The position numbers were made by a program, and so were the translations under genes. Below, piece after piece: positions 19,023-27,512 of a stretch of DNA of 52,564 bases; the first letter of the stretch is position 1; each line of letters starts with the position of its first letter. Below the pieces are notes generated by a model that was given only the letters and a program-made list of their open reading frames with translations, was not told where the DNA came from and made no database searches. Origin of the DNA: Corallochytrium limacisporum. Taxonomy: Eukaryota; Opisthokonta. Location: assembly GCA_002811645.1 (NCBI GenBank), contig PDIP01000050.1, positions 1 to 52,564 of the forward strand, written 5' to 3'.

Positions 19023-21009
19023 GGGCCTTGAGGTACTCAATGAACGCTTTTAAATTTGTAGCCACATTCATCGCATCCTCGTCATTTTGCAGACTCTGAA
19101 GACACAGAAGACCACTGGCCAGGCGCTCGCCACAACCGTATGTCTGGGCTAGAATCGGTGTGAATTCGTCACGCCCGTAAACTGTAAAGATCGCCTCCGC
19201 GGCCGTCACAGCGAGCTCAAGACTGCGCTTCTGGTCAAGACACGCTAAAACGTGAGGAGCGAGCAGAGCAGCTGTGTCCACGTCAGTGATGAACGCATCT
19301 GTGAAGAAATCGATTGCTCGACACAGATCGGCGGCATACCAATCCAAAAGCTTGCGGTCTTGCTCTGATTTGGCACTCGCATCCAAAGCGATCAGTATTT
19401 CCACACAGAGCTCCACTAGACGCTTACCACTCCCACTATTGCGCAAGTTGGCCCCGAAGCGGTGACCCAGAACTTCTGCTACAGATTCATCCTCGGATCT
19501 TCGCCAGCTCTCTCCCAGGGCACCAATCTGCTGCAATAAACCAAAGAGCACCGGAGCGCGGTGCTGATCGAGAGGGAGAGTTGTACTACTGATTACACGT
19601 TGTGCAATAATAGAGAACAGTTCACTGAGCAGGGCCTCTGGGCATGGCTCGGCAGCAACATCTGCAGCACCAATCGTCACTAGTTCACCACAGTTCGCTG
19701 ATAGCGTGTCCAGTTCCTCCATGATCGTTTCCTTGACCTCAGTTTTCGTGGACCGCAGGCGTTGATCCGCACAGACAGCCTGCAGACGGATCAATTCGGA
19801 CATCATTGCTGTTCCCGGGAACTCCGTGCCGGCATCGTCGTCGTCGTTTGCTGTCGTCAGCTCGAGGGTAAAGAGATAGTTCACACAAGCCATGAGCAGG
19901 TCAAAGTGTGCCTGCAACTGCCTCTCCATAAGGTCCTCGTTTCCTGCGCCGCCGCTCTTTTTAGTCTCTGATGGCGGCTTCGCAACAATGGCCTCCACTC
20001 TGCACCGCAGCAGCCGCTCCTGCAGAGCATAGCGCACCACCGGCTCCAGGGTCCTGGCGAACCGTGTGGGCGCCCGCTCTGGTTTCAATTGGGCCTCAAT
20101 CTCCCCTGCACGGAGCGCCATGGTCACTATCCCAACCTGGGACAGTGGCATTTCGCCTGTATCGTGGACAGATGCGCTGCCTTGGATAGTTTGCACTAGG
20201 GCGTAGCCCAGTTCTGTACAAGACTGGAGCGTTGCTGTGAATTCCGCACTGTAGGGCTGGATCCACCTTTCGGCCAGCTCCTGACTGTCTGCAGCCATAG
20301 CCAATGCATACATTACAGCGGATAGGTGATTCATTCCCGTGTGCCAATTGCTTTTCTGGTCCATGGAGACTACAGACAGATATTGTGCCACAAGCCCGCA
20401 GCTGGGAAGCAGATCATAGCCACCGTCTTCGAAATAAATCACAGCTGCAACCGCCGAGAACCCAGAGCTGATCATGGTCATCACGTAGACACGCTCCACA
20501 GTGCTGGTGGCAGATCCGTCCACAACAGCCTGCAGTGCAGAGGACAGTGTGCCGGAGATGGCCTCTGTTTGCTCTGTATTATTAACGAGAGATTGGGCAA
20601 CGTTCTCGGCCACTGCACTGCCCAGAATCACCTGCAGAGCCATCATGGCCTCGGCACGGATCCCGAAAGAAGTGTCGTTCTTCAGAATGTGCAGCAGTCC
20701 GCCAAGCATATTCCTTTGCATGAACTGCAAAGCTGCGGAATCTCGGGTCAGCAAGTACGTCAATGCACCGCACGCTGATTCTCGAGCATCCTTATCTGTA
20801 CTTGAAAGTTTGGCAGCAACGTCTTCGAGGCGGATCAAGGATCCAAGTCCACTATTGGTCGCATCACCAGAAATTGTGACGTGTTGGTTATTCTCGGACC
20901 GATCGCAGTCTTCTCGCCTGTTTCCTCCGAGCAGTTCACGCTGCCTGCCTCTATACTGCTCGCTCCGATTTCTCCGGGAGTGAGCTTTACTATTCTTCCG
21001 GCGAACCAT
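19018..21009 (-). CDS. HEATR3: HEAT/Armadillo-repeat protein, HEATR3/Syo1-like
   Basis: A 663-residue alpha-solenoid protein. The N-terminus is very basic (MVRRKNSKAHSRRNRSEQYR), as in Syo1/HEATR3. ARM/HEAT repeats begin at about residue 58 (LIRLEDVAAKLSSTDKDARESACGALTYLL, then GGLLHILKNDTSFGIRAEAMMALQVI), the pattern at the start of Syo1. An acidic stretch (NDDDDAGTEF) lies in the middle. The C-terminus (NVATNLKAFIEYLKAQ) resembles the family's end. Syo1/HEATR3 co-imports ribosomal proteins uL18 and uL5 for 5S RNP assembly, which fits the ribosome theme of neighbouring NOP16. The family call rests on remembered patterns; another ARM-repeat protein is possible. Confidence 0.65.
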   Translation of the reverse strand: MVRRKNSKAHSRRNRSEQYRGRQRELLGGNRREDCDRSENNQHVTISGDATNSGLGSLIRLEDVAAKLSSTDKDARESACGALTYLLTRDSAALQFMQRNMLGGLLHILKNDTSFGIRAEAMMALQVILGSAVAENVAQSLVNNTEQTEAISGTLSSALQAVVDGSATSTVERVYVMTMISSGFSAVAAVIYFEDGGYDLLPSCGLVAQYLSVVSMDQKSNWHTGMNHLSAVMYALAMAADSQELAERWIQPYSAEFTATLQSCTELGYALVQTIQGSASVHDTGEMPLSQVGIVTMALRAGEIEAQLKPERAPTRFARTLEPVVRYALQERLLRCRVEAIVAKPPSETKKSGGAGNEDLMERQLQAHFDLLMACVNYLFTLELTTANDDDDAGTEFPGTAMMSELIRLQAVCADQRLRSTKTEVKETIMEELDTLSANCGELVTIGAADVAAEPCPEALLSELFSIIAQRVISSTTLPLDQHRAPVLFGLLQQIGALGESWRRSEDESVAEVLGHRFGANLRNSGSGKRLVELCVEILIALDASAKSEQDRKLLDWYAADLCRAIDFFTDAFITDVDTAALLAPHVLACLDQKRSLELAVTAAEAIFTVYGRDEFTPILAQTYGCGERLASGLLCLQSLQNDEDAMNVATNLKAFIEYLKAQ

Positions 21010-21639
21010 TCTGACTGTTGTTTAAGGGACGCAGGTGAAACAATCTCAAGTGAACTGCATGTGCGCGGAGATCGACCGACGGTCCTCAGTGTAACCCGTG
21101 TGAAAGACTTTTGTGCGCATAACCATTAACCTGTCTACAATTATGATCGTGTACAAACTGAAATAGCTCATAGAAAGAAAACATGCAAAGCGACAGCTAC
21201 CAGTGTGTTTGGTTTATGATTGGGATCCATGGGGGTGGGCAGACCCGCACTTCGTCCACGCGACCCCTGGGCACCTACTTCGATTCCCCTACTTCTCTCT
21301 CCATACTCTTCCCATACGAGGTGGGGGGACGCACTGGGGAGTGACAGATCTTGCTGCTTCTTGTCCCCCTAAGCCCTCCTGCTCAAGAATACTTGCCAGC
21401 TGCGGGACTGATTCAACTCTAAGCCACACTATTACTGCCCAAGACTGGTTTTTAGGATCATGGGCTGAAACATCCCCGAGCAAGTGACCTCTGTGCAGAG
21501 ACCGGATATAACGACAATAGATGGAAATCAAATGGAACTGGACTGAACAAGTAACCACTTTCCTGTTTGAAACAACAGTGTTCTAAGGTAGATACCGAAT
21601 TGAACAGTTGCACAAGCGGCACAAAACCGGGCAACACTG
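21010..21639. other. Divergent promoter region, HEATR3-like / VPS36
   Basis: No gene. It contains a G-run block (GAGGTGGGGGGACGCACTGGGG, about 21317-21338) like those in other promoter regions of the window. Plus and minus frames below 95 codons show no domain. Confidence 0.5.
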
Positions 21640-22923
21640 ATGGATAGACTCCTACCTGCAGAACTTACTGCAGGACGCAGACCACATCTGCTTGATTACG
21701 AGGATGAAGTTCGGGTGCAGAGCTCTGTTGGAGTCTACGACGGGGACTCCAAGTCCGATCTAGACCAGGGCGACGTTTACCTCACAAATTGCAGTATATA
21801 TTGGGTAAACAAAAATTCAGAGTTTGCTGTCCGCCTGCCCCTCTCTCGTGTTACTGAGATCGGCTACAGTATGCCCTTTCTCAAGAGTAGCGCGAAGGTC
21901 AAGCTGTCCCTGACACCGCTAAGCAAAGAACAGCGACGCGAGAGCATGATGGAATCCAAGACGGGAGCTCACCACATCAAACTGAGTTTCCGGGAGGGGG
22001 GATCTACTGCCTTCCATGAAGAGATCCTCAAAGCTATGCGCAAAAAGCACTGGCTCCAGGCCGAACAGCACAAACCCGGTTTAGCGCCCGTGCCATCCGC
22101 AGACGGCGGCGCCTCTCCCCGTCTGTCCGCAATGGAGGCAGCATTCAAAGCGCCGAGTATCACTCCCACCGAACCCGGCGCTGCTGCATCTCAGGCTCCG
22201 CGCTCCTTCACGACCTCTCGCGCGGGTATTGGAGGCATTCGGCGCAATGTAGACATGGCTTCCATCAATCAGGCCCGGGCAGTGGACACCGCATTCTCGG
22301 ACCTCGACTCACTGATGGAGCAGGCTAAGGATATGGTGGCGCTCGCAGACCGATTTGCAAAGCGACTTCAGGAGCCAGACAGTAGCATTACTGACAAGGA
22401 AACGTCTGAATTTAAGGAGTGGATGCAGAACCTCGGAATCGACAAACCGGTTACTCGGGAAGCCTATGGTAACGACCGATCCTTCTATCAGAACCTGTCC
22501 CGCCAATTGGCGGAGTTTCTGGTCAGCGGGCCTCTGGAACGGAACGGTGGCAGCATGACCCTGATCGATGTGTACTGTCTATACAACCGCGCACGAGGTA
22601 TGGCGATGATCAGTCCGGAGGACCTGCTGGCTGCGTGTCGGGAGTTTGAGACGCTTCATCTCCCTGTGCAACTGAAACAGTACGCGTCCGGAGTGATGAT
22701 CGTTACAGACACTAATCTAATGGAGGAGAAGGCGTTGCAGGAGATATCTGATCTTGTGGTGCAAAAGACTTGTATGACTGCCGGCGATCTGGCTTCTATC
22801 AATCGAGCATCTGTCACGATTGCCACGCAGCAGCTGCTGAATGCGGAGCAGCAAGGGTTGCTGTGCAGGGACGACACATTCGAGGGTCTGTATTTTTACC
22901 CGAACCTCTTCTTAGGCTTCTGA
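21640..22923 (+). CDS. VPS36: ESCRT-II subunit VPS36
   Basis: A 427-residue protein. Residues 1-140 form the GLUE domain, a split PH fold that binds phosphoinositides and ubiquitin, recognisable from ...QSSVGVYDGDSK...GDVYLTNCSIYWVN and HHIKLSFREGGSTAFHEEIL. A short linker with Ala/Pro/Ser follows. Residues 215-427 are the EAP30/VPS36 tandem winged-helix domain: DSLMEQAKDMVALADRFAKR, LIDVYCLYNRARGMAMISPE, LLAACREFETLHLPVQLKQY and the C-terminal LLCRDDTFEGLYFYPNLFL. There is no NZF zinc finger in the GLUE region, so it follows the animal rather than the budding-yeast layout. It acts on endosomes in multivesicular-body sorting. A possible ATTAAA signal is at 22954-22959. It converges on the GTPase gene, 83 bp away. 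Confidence 0.95.
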   Translation: MDRLLPAELTAGRRPHLLDYEDEVRVQSSVGVYDGDSKSDLDQGDVYLTNCSIYWVNKNSEFAVRLPLSRVTEIGYSMPFLKSSAKVKLSLTPLSKEQRRESMMESKTGAHHIKLSFREGGSTAFHEEILKAMRKKHWLQAEQHKPGLAPVPSADGGASPRLSAMEAAFKAPSITPTEPGAAASQAPRSFTTSRAGIGGIRRNVDMASINQARAVDTAFSDLDSLMEQAKDMVALADRFAKRLQEPDSSITDKETSEFKEWMQNLGIDKPVTREAYGNDRSFYQNLSRQLAEFLVSGPLERNGGSMTLIDVYCLYNRARGMAMISPEDLLAACREFETLHLPVQLKQYASGVMIVTDTNLMEEKALQEISDLVVQKTCMTAGDLASINRASVTIATQQLLNAEQQGLLCRDDTFEGLYFYPNLFLGF

Positions 22924-23006
22924 ATGGACAAAGAGGATTCAATTTATGAAGTCATTAAATGTACTGTACATAGCTATATTTAGGTCCTCATATGCTGCAT
23001 TGAATA

Positions 23007-25124
23007 TCAAACGTAAGCCCACACTACGTTTGGGAACTTGGACCGAAATTGAGCCAGAACATTGGATTCCATTGGCACAGATAGCGACATGTCATATCTC
23101 TGGCCATGGATGCTCGCCTCGTCCAGGAATTTCACCGCCCCCGAGTTCTTGTAGACCCAGGCGATAATATCCTGACTCTGATGTGCATCAACATATATCT
23201 TGATGTCTCGCATCCCACTCACATGCCGAAGGCTCTTGTCCAGGAGCTGCTTGAGCACGTCTGACCCCCAGCCGGTCTTCGCGCTCATTACAACCACGTT
23301 CTTGTCGTCTGCCGCAAACTCAACAAGCTTGTCCGGGTTCTCAACTAAATCGGCCTTGTTCCAGACCTCAATGATACTGTCCATGCGTTCCTGAGGCAGC
23401 TTCAGCTGCCGACGAAGGACACGCTCAACGTCGTTCTTCTGTGCCTCATCGTCCGGAGAGGTAATGTCACGAACATGTACAATCATATCCGCCTCCTTGA
23501 CATGGTGCAGGGTACTGGCAAACGCAGCAACCAGGTCGTGAGGCAGGTCTGCCACAAAACCAACTGTGTCCACTAGAGAAGCTTTGAGGCCTGACGGCAA
23601 ACGCAACCTTCCCTTTTTTCGGTCTAGAGTCGCAAACAGCCTTGACTCGGCCTCAAACTTCTTCTCACCCGTTAGCTGTCGGGAAAGCTCTGTTTTGCCG
23701 ACGTTAGTGTATCCAACGAGAGCGACCATGGGGGTCTTGGAAATGGATCCTTGCAGGCCTGCGTTCGAAGAGTTGCTACGGTGGTCACGTACTGACTGTG
23801 GCATCTTGACGATCTTCTCCAGTTTGTTCTTCAGAGTCATGATCTCACGTTGGATCGTCCGTCGGCGGGTTTCCAGCAACTTCTCACCGGCGCCACCAAT
23901 GAATGCATGGCCACCCCCTTGTTGATCCAGGTTCTGGGCGGCATCCACAATGCGGCTCTTTTCGTACTGCAGTTTAGCGAGTTGCACTTGAATCTTAGCC
24001 TCCTTGGTCTCTGCCCGAGTGACAAAAATATTCAGAATCACACCGTAGCGGTCCATTATTTCTATGTCCAAACCGGCCTCATCGAATTGCGCCTGCAGAT
24101 GGTCCACCTGCGTCACACTCAGTCGGTTCACATTGACGAACAGTTTGTCTACTGGCACTTCGTTCATCTCGTTATATTCCTGGACCTCTCTGATGAGATC
24201 TTTTACCTGTCCTTTACCGAAGAACCGCAGCGGATGAGGCTTTTTGGACAGATTTTTAGTCGAACTCCCTGCGGGTTTGTGGTAGTCCATAGCATCGATC
24301 AGACCTTCTGCTTCAGTCAGAAGGCTTTTTGGTGTGCGATTTGTCAAGGCCTGCGCCTTTCCTTGTTTGTCCCGGAGAATAGGCTGGACCGTAAAGACCT
24401 TGTATGGGTGCTCCCTCATACCGGCCATCGCAGCCAATTGTTTCCTTCGTTTCTGTTTTGCGCGAGGGTCACTGATCAGGCGATAGTAAGCCAATGTTTG
24501 CATTTCATCCATGCCGGTCAGCGGCTTGAATGGCGCTTCCGGAGGTGGTGCATTCCATTCCAAAAGTGCCTTCTCCGGGTCTTGTATTACCTTTGTAAAC
24601 GTCAAATGCCGAGCGGCATCCGCTCCTTTGTCACCGTCGTAAGCTTCAGAGTCTAATTCTGCGTCTTCTTGGACATCAATCTCCTGTTCTTCCGGGTACC
24701 TATCGTAATCCTCTTCAAGGTCTTCATCGCCCGCAAACATTTGGACCTTTCCTGGTCCCGGTTCTTCGTTCAAGGTGATTCCGTAGTGCCCCCGCTGTTG
24801 CATTCCGGCCTCCCTGTACATATCTAAGACGTCAAACAAGTCCTCATCAATTTCGAACCCTGCCGCGTCCTTGGCCTCGACCTCTTTCAGTTTTTCATAA
24901 ACAGCGGCACCGAAGAATTTCTTCATGTGCGCTTCCTCTATACTGGTGAGTTTGTCATGCTCCAGGGGCGGCTTCTTCGATCGAGGAACGTATGTTCGGA
25001 CATGTGACCTTGCCAGAAAAGTCCATAATATTGGTTTGATTCGTGTCAAGGGTCGAGGCCTCACTGTACGTCGCAGCAGTACATGACGGGAGTTCGAGCC
25101 CAGGTGTCTGAACATTGTCGTCAT
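23007..25124 (-). CDS. GTPBP6: HflX-family GTPase, GTPBP6-like, probably mitochondrial
   Basis: A 705-residue protein. The first ~48 residues are Arg/Ser-rich with almost no acids, a typical mitochondrial presequence. An acidic extension (about 130-170) follows. The HflX N-domain (about 240-360, with FVNVNRLSVTQVDHLQAQF) and the coiled-coil middle domain ending GGAGEKLLETRRRTIQREI (about 410-428) lead to the G domain: P-loop GYTNVGKT (471-478), switch LFATLD (496-501), DTVGF (519-523), NKAD (589-592) and SAKTG (614-618). The C-terminus is a short beta-rich segment. GTPBP6 dissociates mitochondrial ribosomes and aids large-subunit assembly. It is longer than the human protein (516, from memory), mostly because of the N-terminal extension. 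The ATG at 25124 is used; Met4 is equivalent. Confidence 0.92.
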   Translation of the reverse strand: MTTMFRHLGSNSRHVLLRRTVRPRPLTRIKPILWTFLARSHVRTYVPRSKKPPLEHDKLTSIEEAHMKKFFGAAVYEKLKEVEAKDAAGFEIDEDLFDVLDMYREAGMQQRGHYGITLNEEPGPGKVQMFAGDEDLEEDYDRYPEEQEIDVQEDAELDSEAYDGDKGADAARHLTFTKVIQDPEKALLEWNAPPPEAPFKPLTGMDEMQTLAYYRLISDPRAKQKRRKQLAAMAGMREHPYKVFTVQPILRDKQGKAQALTNRTPKSLLTEAEGLIDAMDYHKPAGSSTKNLSKKPHPLRFFGKGQVKDLIREVQEYNEMNEVPVDKLFVNVNRLSVTQVDHLQAQFDEAGLDIEIMDRYGVILNIFVTRAETKEAKIQVQLAKLQYEKSRIVDAAQNLDQQGGGHAFIGGAGEKLLETRRRTIQREIMTLKNKLEKIVKMPQSVRDHRSNSSNAGLQGSISKTPMVALVGYTNVGKTELSRQLTGEKKFEAESRLFATLDRKKGRLRLPSGLKASLVDTVGFVADLPHDLVAAFASTLHHVKEADMIVHVRDITSPDDEAQKNDVERVLRRQLKLPQERMDSIIEVWNKADLVENPDKLVEFAADDKNVVVMSAKTGWGSDVLKQLLDKSLRHVSGMRDIKIYVDAHQSQDIIAWVYKNSGAVKFLDEASIHGQRYDMSLSVPMESNVLAQFRSKFPNVVWAYV

Positions 25125-25588
25125 GGGCGACTTCCTATGTGTACACCTGGCAGATAGTCCCTATAGCTCGTAACCGCACCGAATAGTCACATATTGCAGA
25201 GTCAATGTAGAGCATATGGTATATGGCTATCGAAGATGTCGTGCACCCCTTGCACCGATTCTGATATACCACCCATGTGTGTCAGACCCGCCCGCCGTGT
25301 CGCTGAGTGTGCCACCGGGCTGGAGTCTAGACGGACACAACCTCTCCGTGTGAAAGGAGAGGGTCTCCCGTTGATGACAGTGGATTCTCCTCTCTGCGCA
25401 GTTTGAGGGGACAGTGGCGCGAAAAGAGGTCCTCAGAAGCTGTGATTCCGGCATTGAGGTGTGGATTCTCCATACTGCGTGTATGAAGGTAGTTGAGGTG
25501 AGCGTTAGTGCATTAGACTCATAACTCACCCAACTGGATTATTGTTCAGAGTATAGCTGTAGTGGTTCTTGCTGAATCCGAACCAAAC
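25125..25588. other. Divergent promoter region with a perfect 7-bp hairpin
   Basis: An 0.46-kb interval lies between the GTPBP6 start and the next plus gene. It contains CCTCTCC (25341-25347) and GGAGAGG (25356-25362) around an 8-nt loop. No gene was seen. Confidence 0.5.
25341..25362. repeat. Short inverted repeat (7-bp stem, 8-nt loop)
   Basis: CCTCTCC-GTGTGAAA-GGAGAGG is a perfect 7-bp palindrome in the shared promoter region, about 217 bp from the GTPBP6 ATG and 227 bp from the plus-strand ATG. It could be a protein-binding dyad; function is unknown. Confidence 0.45.
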
Positions 25589-26671
25589 ATGCCGGGTAGT
25601 ACTAGAGTGAAGTTGGAAGCAGCTTATGAAACGGAGCGTAATGAGAATATTCGCAAGAACAGAGAGGTTCTCCGTAAACTGGGCCTGGAGACGGCGGTGC
25701 CAGTAAGACCAACGGTCGAAAAGTCTCATAAAGTGACCCGTCCGAAGCGGAAAGTGGCGCCAAAGGCCGTCGAAGAGCCGATCCGCCGATCCCGCAGGGT
25801 CCGAGCCATGAAGCTGGATCCAGAGGAGCGCAAGATAGAGTCCGAGAAGTTGATGGCTGAGGCAAAGGAGAAGTTGGAAGAGCTTCAGACCATGGGACTA
25901 GAAGAGCTGGGATGGATGACACAGGTTGTACGCAAGCCTAAACCAGGTGTGAGCGCCACCTCAATCAGTGCCACGTCAAGTCGTGGAAAGCGATGTCGAT
26001 GGCAGTATTTGCTCGACAATTGGCTCGGAAAGGAAGTTCCTTATGGCCCTGGCACACCGGGAGGGAACTCACCAAAGAAAGCAGTGATGCAGGAAGCTAG
26101 CGAAGACCAAGGAGAGCGCGTGACATTCAACAAATATCTGAGCTTACAGCCCTGGCAGAATGCATTCTGTGTATTTATCAATTTCGACCGGATTGGTGGG
26201 GGCAAGTACTCGAACGTGCTCTTTCACAGGCGGAGTGATGACCATCGCAATGCACCCGAGCATTTGATCTGGTGGGGCAGCAGCACACAGAATTTGGCCA
26301 CTCCGGTCATCAAACGCTACATTCACTCAGGGCGGTTGGCGTACGCGAAACATGTGCAGGAGCTCGGTCTGGAGTACTCCACCGACGAAAACGAGGATCC
26401 AGACCAGAAGCTTTACAGTCTGCAAGACTTCAACGAGGAGCTGGAATACGATGAAAACTACGTCGCGGAGACCATCTTGCTATTCATTCGTCAAGTCGAT
26501 TCAGCTTACGTCTGCATGGGGCGTATGGGACTGGAACACGTCAGCATCAAGTACGGGAGCGTGAGAACGGAATGGAAACTATTTGACATACAAAGCGATC
26601 TAGTCAAGGACAGTGCACGGGCTCAGGAACTGATTGCATATGGGACAGACAATGAGTATGCAACTAGATAA
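25589..26671 (+). CDS. Unassigned basic nuclear-type protein with DUF3427/EVE-like C-domain
   Basis: A 360-residue protein from the ATG at 25589; the frame continues upstream to a GTG at 25562, but nothing supports that start. Residues 1-90 contain YETERNENIRKNREVLRKLGL, a motif seen at the start of chromatin proteins such as CMR1/WDR76 and CDCA7 families, then a Lys/Arg-rich stretch with RRSRRVRAMKLDPEERK, probably a nuclear localisation signal. Residues about 145-340 form a globular alpha/beta domain: W-x(5)-FCVFINFDRIGGGKYSN, LIWWGSSTQNLATPVI, then ETILLFIRQ-x(5)-YVCMGRMG and TEWKLFD. The order W-x-S(Q)...hLFhR...YxGxh...W.L recalls the DUF3427/EVE (PUA-like) nucleic-acid-binding fold; this is inference by pattern only. 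It ends 25 bp from the convergent SDR gene. Confidence 0.7.
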   Translation: MPGSTRVKLEAAYETERNENIRKNREVLRKLGLETAVPVRPTVEKSHKVTRPKRKVAPKAVEEPIRRSRRVRAMKLDPEERKIESEKLMAEAKEKLEELQTMGLEELGWMTQVVRKPKPGVSATSISATSSRGKRCRWQYLLDNWLGKEVPYGPGTPGGNSPKKAVMQEASEDQGERVTFNKYLSLQPWQNAFCVFINFDRIGGGKYSNVLFHRRSDDHRNAPEHLIWWGSSTQNLATPVIKRYIHSGRLAYAKHVQELGLEYSTDENEDPDQKLYSLQDFNEELEYDENYVAETILLFIRQVDSAYVCMGRMGLEHVSIKYGSVRTEWKLFDIQSDLVKDSARAQELIAYGTDNEYATR

Positions 26672-26696
26672 TTATCAATGCATTAGAAAAGCTTCC

Positions 26697-27512
26697 TTAC
26701 ATGCGGGGATCAGCGCCACCCCCTCCGGAAGTAAACATTGGTTCCTTGTAAGGGCGTAGATCAATTTCGAAGGTCCAACAATCATTGCTCTGGTTGTGGA
26801 GATACCAGTACATTTCTGCCACACTGTCGGGCTTCACCACGCGTCCTTCAGTGTACTGATTATAGGCCATCTCAAGCTCCTGCTCTCCCAGGTTACCACC
26901 CATCTTCTTTTGAATGCTTTTCTTTATCAGATCCTGAGTGAATTCAGTCTCTACAGCAGAATCAATTACAACGTGAGCGATGTGGATGCCTTGGGGTCCC
27001 AGTTCGCGCGCCATGCTCTGGGCTAGAGCGCGCACGGCAAACTTGCCACCTGCAAAAGCGGCATACCCCGGGTTACCAAGCATGGAGGCAGTGGCACCGG
27101 TAAATATGATAGTACCCTTCCTTCGGGGAAGCATAGCTTTTGCTGCAGCCCGACCAAAGAGGAACCCTCCCATTGCCTGCTGCTCCCAGCTCTTGAAGTA
27201 CTTTTGAGAGGTGGTCTCGGCGATAGGGAAACGAATGTTACCACCAATGTTGTAGACTGCACAGTCAATTGGTCCCAGCTCGGTCTCAACACGATCAAAT
27301 GCCTTTTGAACTTCTTCCTCCTTGCGACCATCAAGACTCATGCCCAGAAAGGTGCCCTCTCCATATTTTCCGTTGATCTCGTCGCTGAGGTCGTTCAAGA
27401 GCTCACCGCGGCGGCGGGCAGCGCAGACCTTGTAGCCCTCTTTGGCGAAACGACGAACCAGTGAGGTACCGATGTAGTCACCGGCACCAATAACAAACAT
27501 AGTCCTGGACAT
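26697..27512 (-). CDS. Short-chain dehydrogenase/reductase (SDR), catalytic Tyr apparently Phe
   Basis: The start is taken at the ATG at 27512 (MSRTMFVIGAGDYIG), giving 271 residues. The frame extends to an ATG at 27614, but those 34 residues are not SDR-like. The Rossmann nucleotide motif is GAGDYIG, followed by an Arg pair after strand 2 (AARRR), which favours NADP(H). The NNAG-equivalent is YNIGGN. The active-site region reads FTGATASMLGNPGYAAFAGGKFAVRALAQSMAREL (quoted in parts: SASM-like Ser, then GYAAFAGGKF). The canonical Tyr-x3-Lys becomes Phe-x3-Lys; the Tyr sits three residues earlier. HVVIDSAVETEF follows. Related bacterial SDRs with FA-x2-K are known to me, so this may be a divergent subfamily rather than a dead enzyme. 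Substrate unknown. Confidence 0.85.
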   Translation of the reverse strand: MSRTMFVIGAGDYIGTSLVRRFAKEGYKVCAARRRGELLNDLSDEINGKYGEGTFLGMSLDGRKEEEVQKAFDRVETELGPIDCAVYNIGGNIRFPIAETTSQKYFKSWEQQAMGGFLFGRAAAKAMLPRRKGTIIFTGATASMLGNPGYAAFAGGKFAVRALAQSMARELGPQGIHIAHVVIDSAVETEFTQDLIKKSIQKKMGGNLGEQELEMAYNQYTEGRVVKPDSVAEMYWYLHNQSNDCWTFEIDLRPYKEPMFTSGGGGADPRM

